Assembly (NCBI GenBank): GCA_964019335.1
Contig: OZ025680.1
Coordinates: 1 to 64,000, forward strand
Reading direction: 5' to 3'
From: Diplonema japonicum
Lineage: Eukaryota > Euglenozoa > Diplonemea > Diplonemida > Diplonemidae
Length of the DNA: 64,000 bases
The position numbers were made by a program, and so were the translations under genes. This document shows, piece by piece, positions 40,850 through 52,700 of this stretch. The notes below the pieces were generated by a model. It did not search any database. It worked only from the letters and a program-made list of their open reading frames with translations, and was not told the DNA's origin. Numbering within the stretch: the first letter of the stretch is position 1; each line of letters begins with the position of its first letter.

Positions 40850-42056
40850 CTAAGCAACGGCACAGCAGCTGCCCTTACTTTTTGGTTTGTTATTTTTGTA
40901 CAATGGGCAATCCTTGCCTTTGAACTTGTAGTTGTGCCCCAACTGGGTCGTGCGTTCCTCCGTGATCACAACCTCCACGTGCGGGGCGTTGAATTTGAAA
41001 TGCGCAACTAGAGTTTTTGTAGAGTTTATCTGTGGAGAGCATACCGATGTCCTCTTCTTCTTTATCGTAGAACGTGTCTGTGATATTCAGTCGGATCAGG
41101 CAGGGCAGAGAGCTAAGCTGTTTCACTGTTTGGACATTATACTTGACGTCCCCTTCACACATAGGATTGTTGCTGAGGTTTATCTCTCTTAAGTTCATGC
41201 CCTTTTCCAACCCGCTCACATCACGTACCTCGTTGTCACTAACGTCCAGAAACTGCAGCAGCGGCATTGTCTCCACACCTTTGAAGTTATTAAAGCGGTT
41301 GTGGTGCAGGCAGAGCCACGTGAGGTTTGGGGCAAACGTGAGGCCACGGAAGGAAGTAATGTCTGACTGGGTTAGATCAAGCCATTCGAGGGCAGGGCTG
41401 ACATTCAGTCCTGTGAAATCAGTGAAATAGTTCCCGCTGGCGTCCAACCAGCGCAGATACGGAGCACCGGAGATCCCTTGAAGAGACTTGAGGTTGTTCC
41501 AAGAGAGTGTAATCCTCATAAGTGCGGGGAACTTCTCAAGAGCAGCAATCTTTGTAAGCTTGTTGTCGTGAAAGTTAAGGTGCGTCACAGCAGGGTTCAC
41601 ATCCAGGTTCTGGTCTGTTGTGGTGTAGTCATGTCCAGACAAGTCCGTGGTGACTTCGGCTGCGGGCTCATAGCTTGTATTAGCTACGTAAGGCTCAGAT
41701 TGGTTGTAGGCATTCACACTATGGGCAGCAACGTTGGTAGGATAGTTGTCGATACAGCCGCTGGGCATGCCGTAGTAGTACGGGGGCGGGGGTACTCCAG
41801 TATTTGCTTGCACAGGAGCAGCCATCTGTGGAGCAGGCGGTGCTGTAGGCTGGTAATAGGCCACAGGCGGTTGAAAGTAGTAAGGGTTAGGAACATTCCT
41901 GTTTGCGTATTCGTTAACCCAACAATGACAACATACTGCGCTGGGTATGCGGCAGCCGGTTTGATGGGCTCGCCAACCATAACGTTCCCTGTGGCTGTCT
42001 GCAAGTATGTGGCACATACCATTAGGGTCTTGCGTGAAGATAGGATCAGAGCCCAT
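40850..42056 (-). CDS. Leucine-rich repeat protein with C-terminal CaaX box
   Basis: Four exons: 42056-42020, 41988-41937, 41898-41045 and 41007-40850 (1101 nt, 366 residues); introns 31, 38 and 37 nt. The N terminus is Pro/Tyr-rich (PNPYYFQPPVAYYQPTAPP). Residues about 150-320 hold SDS22-like LRRs of about 22 residues: LTKIAALEKFPALMRITLSW, LRWLDASGNYF, LEWLDLTQSDITSF and LQFLDVSDNEVRDVSG. The last exon changes the frame to end in KSKGSCCAVA-stop: a polybasic stretch, an extra Cys (possible palmitoylation) and CAVA, a farnesylation-type CaaX box. The protein is therefore probably anchored to the cytosolic face of a membrane. Reading through the last intron would lose the CaaX box, so splicing could control localisation. 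Its stop lies 82 nt before the next start. Confidence 0.83.
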
Positions 42057-42296
42057 TGTTTGTGTTACTTTCGAGGGGTTGTTGTTATGAGGGCGTAAAA
42101 AAAATCTTCGATGAAATATCCTCCAAAAAAAAAAAAACAACTAAATTATATCAATGTCACCGACACCGACTGGTGCAGTGGCAGATGTAGCTGCGAGTGG
42201 GGAGCATGGAATGGGCTTAAGTTATGTTCTACCGTTAAACACTCTGTATAAAAAGTGGTTGGAAGCAGTTGGCTTCTTGTGGGTCTGCAAGCAAGC

Positions 42297-42953
42297 TTAG
42301 AGCTCCTCCGTACTTCCCTTCGGGTACGGATTTTCGCCTGTCTCGGCAGTTTTCGGGATGGGCGCACCGCCCTTTACCTGCTGCTGGGTGAGCTTCTTGA
42401 TCTTCATGTATTCAGGGGTCATAGGCAGCAGCTCCTTCACATGGTTCATGCCTGTGCAGTAACGCTCCTGCTTCACGCACAGGGCGTAGCCCAGGGCCTC
42501 CATGTCTCCATCGCCGATGCCGCGGCCAGTCATGATGAGCTTCTCGAGGTCCTCCTCATGCTTCTCGACGAGCTTGTCGCAGAAGATGCGCAGCAGGTGG
42601 CTGCTGATCGCGTAGTCCTTGTGCTGGCTGTGTGTCTCCACCTTGGTCGCCTGGTCTGCTCTTCGGAACTGTTTGATCTTGTTATCGTTGCGCTTGAACA
42701 GTGCGTACCCCTTCATCAGCGGGCACAGCTTTTCGATGATTTCTGTGGTGCGTAGCTCGCTCACCTCCCAGTTATCCTTGCCAGGCAATGTGTACCCTTG
42801 CCTCTCAGAGCTAAGCAGAGCACCCAACTCCCAAGCAATTGAAAGACACGATGTGCATGCGTAGTCTTTCTCCAAATCAATCACCTCAGGTTCCCCTGCA
42901 CCGACCGTTCGGTCACAAAGGGCCACCAGAACTAAACAAAGCAGGACTCTCAT
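42297..42953 (-). CDS. Canopy/saposin-like ER protein (DUF3456)
   Basis: 218 residues, single exon. A signal peptide (MRVLLCLVLVALCDRTVGAG) precedes a six-Cys domain: YACTSCLSIAWELGALL, IIEKLCPLM, LLRIFCDKLVEKHEEDL and GYALCVKQERYC. The CxxC near the N terminus and the spacing of the rest fit the canopy (CNPY/MIR-interacting) family, ER-lumen co-chaperones for membrane receptors. Canopy proteins often end in HDEL or KDEL; this one ends STEEL, so retention, if any, uses a divergent signal. The start 42953 was chosen over the in-frame upstream codons because it opens the signal peptide. Confidence 0.82.
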   Translation of the reverse strand: MRVLLCLVLVALCDRTVGAGEPEVIDLEKDYACTSCLSIAWELGALLSSERQGYTLPGKDNWEVSELRTTEIIEKLCPLMKGYALFKRNDNKIKQFRRADQATKVETHSQHKDYAISSHLLRIFCDKLVEKHEEDLEKLIMTGRGIGDGDMEALGYALCVKQERYCTGMNHVKELLPMTPEYMKIKKLTQQQVKGGAPIPKTAETGENPYPKGSTEEL

Positions 42954-43030
42954 TTTCTTTCCTTTCTCATTTGAGTTGTTAACGATCATTGAAAAAAGCA
43001 ACAAAAGAATGAGCCGTGTAAATGTGAAAA

Positions 43031-46000
43031 CTACAAGCTCCCGAGATAGTCAGTGTATGGACGCTCACGGTAGTAGAATACCCTGTGGAGATGGATAAGG
43101 TAAAACTAACATACTCATCTGGTGTGCATGGAGTGCTCGATGTGTCAGCATTTCTCTCGCCTAAGTACAGCGCTGGAGCGAATCGCTCTTGCATATCTGC
43201 TTCCAGAGCAGAAATATCATCACTTTCAACCTTTCCACTTTTGTTTCTTGGGGAAATAAACCGCTTAGGGCTAGGGAAAAACCGCGGAGACACTGAGGGC
43301 TTCTGTGAAGCTTTTGTCGAAGAGCGCATGACATCCTTCAACACCATACTCCATGACCTCTGGTCCAAGGTGCCTTCCTTCAGAGCCTGAGCACGCTGAG
43401 CCTCAAAAAGCTCTACAGGGTTCTCTAACATATCCTTCTTGTTCACCTCCATTGTAGCCCTCTCCCATTTCCTCCTTGCGCGTACACCGCGGTGCTTGTA
43501 GTAAATGTCCATCAGCAGTGACGTTTTGTGCTTAAAGGAGTCCATTTCTTCGACAACCGTGTGCTTAGTGATTTTTGGCATCTTCAGCTGCTTCTGTGTG
43601 ATGACTCCACTCAAGTTTACGTTCTGCTTCTTGGCGAAGGATATCAAGCGTTCCTTTCGCGGGGTACACACTTTTGGTGAAACGAGTGGTGGGGGCACTG
43701 GTTCTCGTGGTGTAATGTGGTCCCATGAGGTACCTCGCAAAGAACACTCTGAGAAGGGTATGGACTGTGGGAAATTATCGAGGGATACTCTTTTGGATTT
43801 CTGTGGTGGGCTCTGAAGAGATTGTGGGGAAGGGGACACAAGTGTAGCTACGTCGTCACTGCTGTCGCACCATTGACGTCTGATGAAAGCGAGCGACTTC
43901 CCCTTAGGCAGCGAGGACACGTTGGTCGTGTGGACGATGGCCTCAGGGATACTAAAGTCCTCCCTGCTCGCCTTGACCCAAGCACCGATGGATCTTTGTC
44001 CGTCCTGCTTTGAAGACAAGCTGCAAAGTTCATTCCCTTTATAATCCCACACAAGCACTTGATTGTCGAGCAGACCAGCTGTGATGATGTGGTGTTGGGT
44101 GACAACGAATGTTGACATTTCATCGCAGTGTGCCTGCCACCTGTTTACAACCGGCAATGCCATGAAGTGCAGCGGCTTTGTAAAACCACTGCAACGGTAC
44201 TTCTGTGCTACTACCTGACAATCGTACATCGTCACCCAGCCCTGGTCATCTGCGGCGATCAGAAATGACAGCTCTTCACTGTACCTTAATTGCAACCCAG
44301 AGGGCCTCCTCAGTGACAACTTCACGTTTTCCCCAGTCTCTAACATTCCTTTTACAACTCCTTTTTTGTGCTGATAATCTGGATTCGTCAACTTCCTCTC
44401 GCACAACACCCCGTATTCATCGGTGTTTTCCATTGTGCACCACAGCTGCACTTTTCCTTTTGCTGTCGCAACACCGATGACATCTTCACACACCCACACC
44501 AAGTCGTTGACTTCTGTGTGCCCTGCGCTGAACCTGCCCGTGATAGCTTTGAGCAGGATGTCGGTCACAAGAATGTCGCCCATCTGCGTGCTGAAGGCCA
44601 CGACTGTACGTGCAGGGACCACGCTAATAGCGCTGATCTCAGTTTCAAAGAGGTTCACTTCCCATTGCACTCTCTTTACTTTTTCATGTTTGTCAGTGAG
44701 GACCACCGCCCACCCTGTCTCATACCCTACCACCACGCGCCTGCCACCAACACTGCAGTAAGCCATCCTACTTATGGCATCCACCCGTGGTATGCAAATA
44801 TGTAGCACTTGCAACACCGACAGAAACACCACCTCCCCGACAGATGTCCCTAGCACTGCGTTGCGGAGGTGCCGTGTAGAGCATGTAATCTTCCCCTTGA
44901 CCAACGGCACCAAGGGAACGGCTACCTGCTTAAACTCAGTGTTCCACTCCTTGACCTCTGCGGCTGTATATGTGACAATTGACTCATTCAACCACTCCAC
45001 ACCACGCACCGCTTCGTAATGGGCTGTGTTCTTGTTCGAGTACGTGGCTCTCCAAGAGGTGACACTCTTCCCAAACCCTACCACCTGGCACTTGCTGGGA
45101 ATGTACACTAGACATGTGGGGTTAGGCTTCATTGCTTTGTTGGAGGTCAGGACATGCCTCACGCTCAAGGTTACAAGGCACCAGATTTTCATGTCGCCCT
45201 TTGTGTCCATTGTGACGATTTCCGGTGTGTTTGGGAATGACACTAGGTCCACAAGGATGGCGCCTTGCATGGTGCTAAGTCCGAGGCTGTGGGAGTGTTT
45301 AGGGTAGTGAACTGCCCAGATGGTAGGGTTGGTGGTTGCATGCCCGATGGTAACGAAGCAGGGGTTGCATGTGTTCATGACAAGGGCTCTAATGCCGTTG
45401 TCAGTGCTGACGGTGGCGGTGATGCACTCGCGAGCCGTGTCATAGAGGATGAGGTCGCCGCTCCGTGAGGCAACTGCGAGGAGCCTTTCGGTGGCATGCA
45501 GGGCAGTGATGGAACTCGATGTGATTTTTAGCTTCGTGTGGGGCTCCGCACTAAGCGCGGTGGGGGAAGTAGTGCGGCCCTTGAGGATGGCCGGGGAGAA
45601 GGAGGTAAGCACACCGTCGCGAGCACCTGTGAAGATGCGGTCGCAGTGCGGGTGGTAACATAGAGTGTGGATAGGCACGAGGGAGAAAAAAACCTTGCGA
45701 AGCTTCAGCTTGTTGAGGAAAAGTTCGTAAACATGGACGGTGGAAAAAGTGGTAGCGAGGACAAGGCAAGTGGCGGTGGGGGACTGAATGAGCTCGCAGG
45801 CTTGGGGGAAAAGGGAGTCTCCCACAGGATGTGCAACGGTAAAGGTGTCGAGACTGACAAGCGAAACGACACCTGATTGTGTGCCAAGGAGGATGCAATG
45901 CATACTCTCAAGCACAGAGGCAAAGACGACAGTATCGTGGGAAGTCAGGCCCTGCACCTCGCACCGCTCGTACTCATCTGGCTTTGCGTACACGCCACGG

Positions 46001-46188
46001 TCTTCTGCACGCTTGGACACGTACTCTTCAAAGTCACGCAGCAGCTCTTCCTCTCCCTGCAAAAGGACCTCCTCGCCCTTCGCCTTCTCGAACACTTTCA
46101 TTAGCTGGCATATCGATCCCCCGTTCTCATATGAATATACGTCCACCAGCTGCGAGAGCCTCTCTGGTGTCAGTTGCACCGAGTGCAT
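43031..46188 (-). CDS. Large WD40-repeat protein
   Basis: Two exons: 46188-43115 and 43082-43031 (3126 nt, 1041 residues), one 32-nt intron. An N-terminal helical part (LTPERLSQLVDVYSYENGG, VFEKAKGEEVLLQG) is followed by two WD40 propellers over residues about 80-720. Blade signatures include RIFTGARDGVLTSF, LLAVASRSGDLILYDTAREC, IVTMDTKGDMKIWCL, VGYETGWAVVLTDKHEKVKR, VIGVATAKGKVQLWCTMEN and TAGLLDNQVLVWDYKG. The last 300 residues are charged and Ser/Pro-rich with SPRF and SPK sites. Protein size and layout resemble ciliary WD proteins such as the WDR49/CFAP337 group, but I cannot make a firm assignment. The last exon ends YRERPYTDYLGSL. Confidence 0.83.
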
Positions 46189-46944
46189 TTCACACAGAAT
46201 TCATTTTCAAACCATTTTCCGCCTGGTATTTTAATTCTAAAAAAAAAAAAGGGGCATGTTTGATTCAAGCTAATCAGGGTTGGGAAGGAGAGTTTTTTTT
46301 TTAAAAAAAAGGGGTCGAAGGGAAGCTTTCTTCTTCTTCTTATTTTTCTCCGTTCTTTTTTTCTTTTTGAAGTTTTTCTTTAACACTTTTGCCGCCTTCA
46401 GGTGGACATGGGAGTTGAGCAGGGAGAAATAAGTGCCTTTTTTTTGTTCCCATAAAGGGGTTGGAAGGGAGAAAAAAATAAAAAACACCGCTTTTTGTAG
46501 AGAAAGAAATTTCTTAAAAAAAAACTTGACAAACTGTCGTGTAAAGACCCCACCCCAAACCGTGTGTGTGCTTTTCTTTTTTTTTTTCTCTCCTTTTTTT
46601 TAAATAATTGCCGTTGTTTGCTGTGTTTTTCTCTTTGGCATGTTCTTCTCATAAATCTTCATTTCTGAAGCAGGACCTTGAGATCTTTTTTTTTACTTTC
46701 TTCTTTCTTCTTCAGGCCTCTTCTGTTACTCGGCTATAAATCCCCTTTCTCCAACTTGTATTTTACAAAAAAATAAGAAGTAATAAAAAAAAAAAAAAAA
46801 GGAATGGGGGTGGGAGTGGGAAAGGGAGCAAGAGAGGAAAAAAAAAATCGGAAAAAAAAATAAAATGGAATGGATTCTTTTTATAAAAAGGAAGGAATTG
46901 CAAGCAGGTATTTTTTTTTTTACAGGAAAATAAGGGGCGGGTTA
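46189..46944. other. A/T homopolymer-rich intergenic region
   Basis: 756 nt of mixed A and T runs (for example 46293-46311, 46783-46800 and 46836-46862) between arginine kinase and the WD-repeat gene. It is the largest gap in this part of the cluster. No gene or repeat family was recognised. It may contain the arginine kinase 3' UTR and the polypyrimidine/acceptor region of the WD gene. Confidence 0.55.
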
Positions 46945-48339
46945 CTAGTACGAGGAGGATGCCTTGTCCACCTCTTCAGTCTTCCCCTCTTCGAGAAGTT
47001 TCTCCCACTTGACAAGTTGGGCAACACCGTCGATGACCAAGTTTACGAGCTCCACCTCGGACTTCCCGATCCTGTCGGCGTTCGAAATGTCCCACTTGCC
47101 GCCAGTCGAGGCAGAGTCCACACCTGCGGTACCACGAGCCTGCAACCTCATCTTCTTCAGCACGTCCTTAAAATCAGAGCGGGCACTGAACAGGGGCAAG
47201 TTGACCAAGGTCCCTGCACGCAACCCTGTCCCCAAGTTGGATGGGCACGTGAGGATCCACCCCAACCTGTCGCTGTGCATGAAGTCCGACCCTTCCATCT
47301 TGAGCACCTTCTGCACCTGCTCGCAAGCCCTCACGAATCTCCCAAACGTCTCTTTCATGTTCTTGTCACGCTGCATGCTGACAATCCTCAAGTGGTCTTC
47401 CTCACCCACCCACACGAACAAATTCTTCTCATCGTTATGGAAGATGCCACGACCATCGGGCCAGTGGCGCCCCATACCACTAGCAAGTAGCAGCGTGCTG
47501 TCGGGCTCCTGGAACAAGTTGCCCATCTTCCTCAGATCGCCTTCCTTCTCCTCGCTCATCCCATTGGGCTTCGCCGAGTACGAGTGGCTCCCGTGTAGCG
47601 GGAAGTAGTCGCCCTTAAGGTCGCCAGAGAGGTTGCTGAGACCCTTCACGGCGATGGCTTCCAGCCTGCGGCGCTCTTCGAACTCAATAGTTGGCGGGAG
47701 ACGGTAGCCCTTGATGCTCCTCCCTGTGCGCACACGGGTGGTTTCCACGTACTTCCCGTCAGGGTCCATGTCGGTATCGCTCACCTTAGCGAGGTCAAGG
47801 TCTGTGGGCTGCTTGGCGTCGGCACCATATCCGCCATGCCTAGCGTCGATGATGGGGTCAAACAGCTCCTTGAAGACTTCGTAGCTCTCCTCGTCACCCG
47901 CGGTGAGCCCCACGGTCTTGATGTGAGGATGCCCGGGGTTGTCCACACCAGTCTTCATGCAGTGCGCGAGGGTCACATTGTTAGGAGTAGTCTTCTTCTT
48001 CAGAGCGTCGTACACGTCCTTGTGCTCGCGTAAGAAGTCAGCCATGAAGTTGTTATGGTTGCTGAAGTCGGGCATCTCATCGGGTGTCACACCGTCTGGA
48101 GCGAAGGTGGCGTTCTTCTCCGCACAGTTGTAAGGTTTGTCGCCGCATCCCACCTGGATCCAGCCCTCCAGCTTCTTCACACCCTTGGCAAGGCCATGGG
48201 GCGGGTAGTCAAAGTACTCAGCAAGCCACGGCCTCGCGTCTGCAGGCCTCTCCTTCACCAAAGCCTGCACAGCACCATCGATCAAGTCGGGCACCTTCTG
48301 CTTGCGAAGGTACTCCAAGTTCTCGGGGTCCTTCTCCAT
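46945..48339 (-). CDS. AK: Arginine kinase-type phosphagen kinase with RIIa/DPY-30 docking domain
   Basis: 464 residues, single exon; start at 48339 (MEKDPENLEYL). The enzyme transfers phosphate between ATP and a guanidino compound, buffering ATP. Signatures: HPHIKTVGLTAGDEESYEVF (guanidino-specificity loop and N-domain), GRHWPDGRGIFHN, WVGEEDHLRIVSMQ (catalytic Glu region, canonical N-E-E-D-H with Asn replaced by Gly) and CPSNLGTGLRAG with the reactive Cys near residue 365. The sequence resembles arginine kinase more than creatine kinase, but substrate is inferred. It is about 100 residues longer than typical. The extra N terminus has YLRKQKVPDLIDGAVQAL then KERPADARPWLAEYF, the pattern of an RIIa/DPY-30 dimerisation-docking domain used to anchor proteins in the flagellar axoneme. 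A fragment of this gene lies at 12782-13028. Confidence 0.93.
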   Translation of the reverse strand: MEKDPENLEYLRKQKVPDLIDGAVQALVKERPADARPWLAEYFDYPPHGLAKGVKKLEGWIQVGCGDKPYNCAEKNATFAPDGVTPDEMPDFSNHNNFMADFLREHKDVYDALKKKTTPNNVTLAHCMKTGVDNPGHPHIKTVGLTAGDEESYEVFKELFDPIIDARHGGYGADAKQPTDLDLAKVSDTDMDPDGKYVETTRVRTGRSIKGYRLPPTIEFEERRRLEAIAVKGLSNLSGDLKGDYFPLHGSHSYSAKPNGMSEEKEGDLRKMGNLFQEPDSTLLLASGMGRHWPDGRGIFHNDEKNLFVWVGEEDHLRIVSMQRDKNMKETFGRFVRACEQVQKVLKMEGSDFMHSDRLGWILTCPSNLGTGLRAGTLVNLPLFSARSDFKDVLKKMRLQARGTAGVDSASTGGKWDISNADRIGKSEVELVNLVIDGVAQLVKWEKLLEEGKTEEVDKASSSY

Positions 48340-48514
48340 GTTTAAAAGTTGTAAAGTAAGCTGGAGAATAAACTTGAACATCACAAGAATGCATAAAAAA
48401 TATACAAACAGTAAGCACGCCCAGATAGAAGGGACTTGAACTGACCCAAAAAAACCATACAAGGTGCACACTATCCGCATACATAACCGCTTCTTAGTTA
48501 AAAGTGCACAGTTC

Positions 48515-49670
48515 TTACTCTTGAGCACCCACAGACATTGTCTGGGACCCGAACCTGCAAAATGGAGTACAATAACAAAAGTGAGCATACCAGGTTTCCC
48601 CTTTGTTCAGTGTAACTGGCTTCTTTATGGCGCCCACTTCTATGCACACCATGTTGCGCCACCCGTAGTTGTTAAAGTCTCGCATTTTGCTTGCCTTCTC
48701 GACCCAAGGGTTCCACAGTACCGCATCTGGGAGGGTAGGGCTCTTGTGCAGCAGGGTCTTGCCCTGATATTTATCGTGTAGAACCAGCTCGTTAGGTGTG
48801 TCTAAGTAGATCCTGTCCGTCTCCTTTGTGATATCCAGGTGGTCTTCCGACTCTTCAACGCATTCTTTCCTCTCTGTGAATATTGTGAATGTGTGAAATG
48901 GTATGCATACCCTGCAGGTTGTCCATGTACGTAAGCCCGTTGAGCCCTTCGACACGTGCCCCGTCGATGTGCGACACGTTGAAGTACGTGTGCAGTGCAG
49001 TGGTGAAGTCAAAAGGAGCAGTGCCAGTGTTCTCCACTTTGAGTGAGGTGGTGAGTGTATGTGGTTTGAGGTGCACGGTATAAGACACGGCAAAGGGGCG
49101 ATCCCACTGAGCACGTGTCGCATCATTCTCTGTGTGCTGCAAAGTGACGGATACGTTGTTCGTGTTGGCTTCTGTGTCGACGATCCTCCACTCTGAGCTG
49201 TTTCTGAGGAAGCCGTGCTGGGGGAGGTCGCCAGGACCGAACTGCGGCCAACAGATGGGAATGCCGCCCCTGATGGCCTTGGAGTCGTCGTACACAGCAT
49301 CGGGCGACACCCACAATGCATCGCGGCCACCCACAGACCACCTCGTCACGTGTGCACCGTGCAGGTACACCTCTGCGATGTTCCCGTCCGTTGCACCATC
49401 CCCGTGCTGTAGCACCACCTTCACCATGCCGTTTGCCCCTAGACGGAACATCACCCTGTTTTCAATTCCGTGTTTGCTGTTCAGTTTCTCCAGCATCTGC
49501 CTTTGCAGAGACTTGCACATGCCCCCCAGAGGGTCAACAGGCAACTTGTCCTTAAACACGTCCGACAGCATCGTATCCACCACATCGGGGATCTTCTCGT
49601 TCCTGAACTCGTCCATTAGATCTTGCATCGTGTCGTATTTTGTCCTGTGGTGCGACTTCATGATGGGCAT
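48515..49670 (-). CDS. Glucose-6-phosphate 1-epimerase with docking-type N terminus
   Basis: Three exons: 49670-48911, 48873-48591 and 48554-48515 (1083 nt, 360 residues). It is an aldose-1-epimerase-fold enzyme of the hexose-6-phosphate mutarotase group, interconverting the alpha and beta anomers of glucose-6-phosphate. Signatures: EVYLHGAHVTRWSVGGRDAL, GGIPICWPQFG followed by LPQHGFLRN (catalytic His), TTALHTYFNV (second His) and WRNMVCIEVG (catalytic Glu). The first 65 residues are extra; EKIPDVVDTMLSDVFKDKLP followed by VDPLGGM has the spacing of an RIIa/DPY-30-like docking helix pair, as in the arginine kinase next to it, but is weaker. The stop is 176 nt upstream of the arginine kinase start. 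Confidence 0.88.
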
Positions 49671-49726
49671 GTCTAATCTAAATATCTATCTACGAGGTAT
49701 CTGTTTTAACAAAAACCGTGACCACT

Positions 49727-52700
49727 TCAATAATAGGTCCCCTTAAACCGGGGTGTTCTATTAGGTGTACTGGTATGACTCTTGTTAGGCGGGGACACGT
49801 ACCGAGGTCTGGCCCCGTGCCTGTCCCGGTTGCACACCGACTCGATATGGCGGTGCAGAGGGGATGACTCTTCAGGTTCTATGGGGGTCACATTTCCAAT
49901 CGTCCACATTTCAGACGGTTTTTGCAAACTGAGCTTTCTTGCCAAGGACTTCATTGGTGAGGTAATAGAGATAGATGAGGCCTCGGTGTCGTAGGCCGGG
50001 CGGGTAACTGTAGTGTGTGCAGAGAGGCTGCTGTGCGAGTGGTTGGGGTTGGCGACTGCCATGAAGAGGTCGTGGACGGTGTGGAGCTGCTTCGTGATGG
50101 CGTCCTCCATCTCCACAATCCTGTGAAGGATGTTTTTCAGAGATGACTCCCGCTGCTGCCTGTGGTGGCCAAGTGTCTCACACAGGCTTTCTAAGCGATC
50201 CACAAGAACCGACACAGTCTTCGTTTCGTGCTTGGCTATGGACGCATGGACACAGTCATCGGAGTGAATGTGACTGTGATGTATGTGGCTGTGCGACAGT
50301 TGTGAATCCCATCTCTTTGGTGACACACCCCTCCTTGGCGACACGTCCTTAGCAGCTCTTTGTTCCACAATATGCGCCTGCTTTGCCAACGCCATAATCT
50401 CCCCCACGACCTGCCCGCATCTTGATGTAATGCCTCGGACGTTTTCCAAGAACCCTTCGCTTAAACCCATCGTTTGCTTGCCCCACCCACATTCTTCGAT
50501 GAACTCTTTCAACGACTCTAAACTAGTGCCCAGCGTCACGTTCAACACCTTGACCCTCCCCTCCAACCCGCCGTTGAGGATCGCCTCTGCAGCGCTGCCT
50601 TGCTTGACAAGCGTTTTGAACTCTCTTTTTAACTCCTCAAACTTCAGCACTCTCTGCCTGAAGTCCTCCTCAACTTTTGCCTTCTCCTCCTCCATTGTGT
50701 GTAACCTGTCGTCTGTTGTTGCAAGCCTCTCTCTTGCCGCGTTTAGTTCGTCACGAAGAGTAGTGGTATCGTCTCCTAGCTTGCTGGCATCCTGTGAAGA
50801 TAGCTCTAAGTCTGTTCGTAACTTTTGGGCATCGAATTCCAACTTCAACTTCTCTTCCTCTAAAGCGAGCTTTTGGTTGTGCTCCTCATCAAGGTCAGCT
50901 TCAAGGGAAGCGATACAGCGTTGCATGACCGTTACCTCTTTGCGGGCCTCGTTTCTTTGCTGCACGACGCTTGCTAGCTGCTTGCACACAACTTCCTGCA
51001 GCACCGTCAGCCTGCTGACGTAATGTGCGATGGTAACGTCGTTGTTCTTTTTGATTTTTGCGATAGTAGCGTTCAGCCCGTTCATCTTATCGGAAATCAG
51101 CTCCTTCACACCTGCCACACACCTAGCAGCTGCTTCCAACGCACGGATTGTATCATCATGGCTGAGCTCTTCTTCTTCCACCCCTTTCACGTACACCATT
51201 TCCAGAACCTTGAAGCATGCCATTTGATACTTTTCAGTTTGCTTCACTAGCCCTGTCGTTAATTCCTCGCTGCTGGCGCACTTCTCACTGTGCTCTTCAT
51301 ACAGTGTTTCGTATTGCGATGCCAGTGTCTCGTTCACGTCCTCCAATTCATTGATTCTGTTCTCAAGCTCAAGTATCTTGTGCTCATTGTTGAGTTTTTC
51401 GACTATGTCGCTTGCTGCAGGAATATGCGAGGGACTGAGGCTGCGAGCGGAAGGACCTATGTTTATCTAAATTAGACTCCTGTAATCATACTCTTCTTGA
51501 TACTCGAAGCGGACTGCGTCCTCATCAACTCCATGCCTATCTGGCTATGGGCTAACGTTGCATGCAGGGGCGAGGTAGGCTGGATCAGCGGGGAGAGCGT
51601 CCTAGGGCCTGGTGGATCAGCCATAGTAGCCAGAGGTGAAAGGGTGCGGTGTTCTGGCTGTACCAATTTCCTTCCTGAGAGGGTTCGTGGCAGCTGGTTT
51701 TGGATTTTCCTTCCCGAGAGTGTCCTTGTCAGAGTGGGGCGTGTCCCTGACAGAGTTCGCAGGTTAGTCGTAGGGTCGGGTTGCTCTGCGTCAATTCTTC
51801 CTGACAGCGTGCGGAACAAATTCCGCTCCTTTGCCTGTGGTGACATTCTACTCGAAAGAGTACGATGGAGCTGTTCAGGGCCCTGTCTCCCTGAGAGGGT
51901 GCGGTGCATGGCATTAGGCGGCGGGCTGCTCGCCAGCATAGGGCTCAGGGTGCGTGCCATTTCGTTCGCAGCTTTCGCTGCACGAGGAGTAACTGTTTCT
52001 GCTTCGAACCTGTAACGGTGTCCAAGAAAGGCGAGCATACCTATCGAAGTTCACAGACTCCACCAAGCTGATTGGTGACGAAAGATCTTGCGGAGACCTC
52101 AAGGAGCGGGAACTGTGGCTTCTGATAGACTGTGCACCAGGGCTCCTCAACATCGATTTAACTGATTCTGCCTTGTTCAGTGATCGCATGGACTCTGTCC
52201 TTCTAACAGATGAGTTTCTCATAGATTCAACCCTCTTCATAGAGCGTGAGGACACAGTCTTGGCAACAGCCAAGGGCGACGCTTGATGGGAAATGAGAGG
52301 GGTGCTGTACGGGGATGTTGCTGCTGCTGTTGTGATAGGTCGCTTGAAAGAGGTCCCTTTCTCTAGCTTCAGCGGGGAAACGAGGCTGCGTTAAAGATGA
52401 GTTGCACGGGTTTCATACCTCTTAGCAGACACCATTCTGTCAACACTTTCCGCATTCAACCGCAAGCTACGAGCAGAGCAGCTCTTTTCCAGTTGTGGAA
52501 ATAAGTTCAAGGGTGTCACACGCGGCGTGGCGGCTTTGGACGTGAGCCTTGTTAAATTCCTTGGCGTGATTGCGCGATGCATGAGCAGCGGCGAAGCCAA
52601 GGTGCCAACTAACTGTGTTGGGTTAGCCTTAGGCACCGCTCGGGGTGTTGCAGCTTTACTTCGTTGGGACCCTTGCCTAGACAATCTGCTATTGGATCGT

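Noticed and set aside
48340-48588. A longer N terminus for arginine kinase
   Set aside because: The upstream codons look like 5' flank (hydrophobic, no conservation), and the docking domain begins right after the ATG at 48339.
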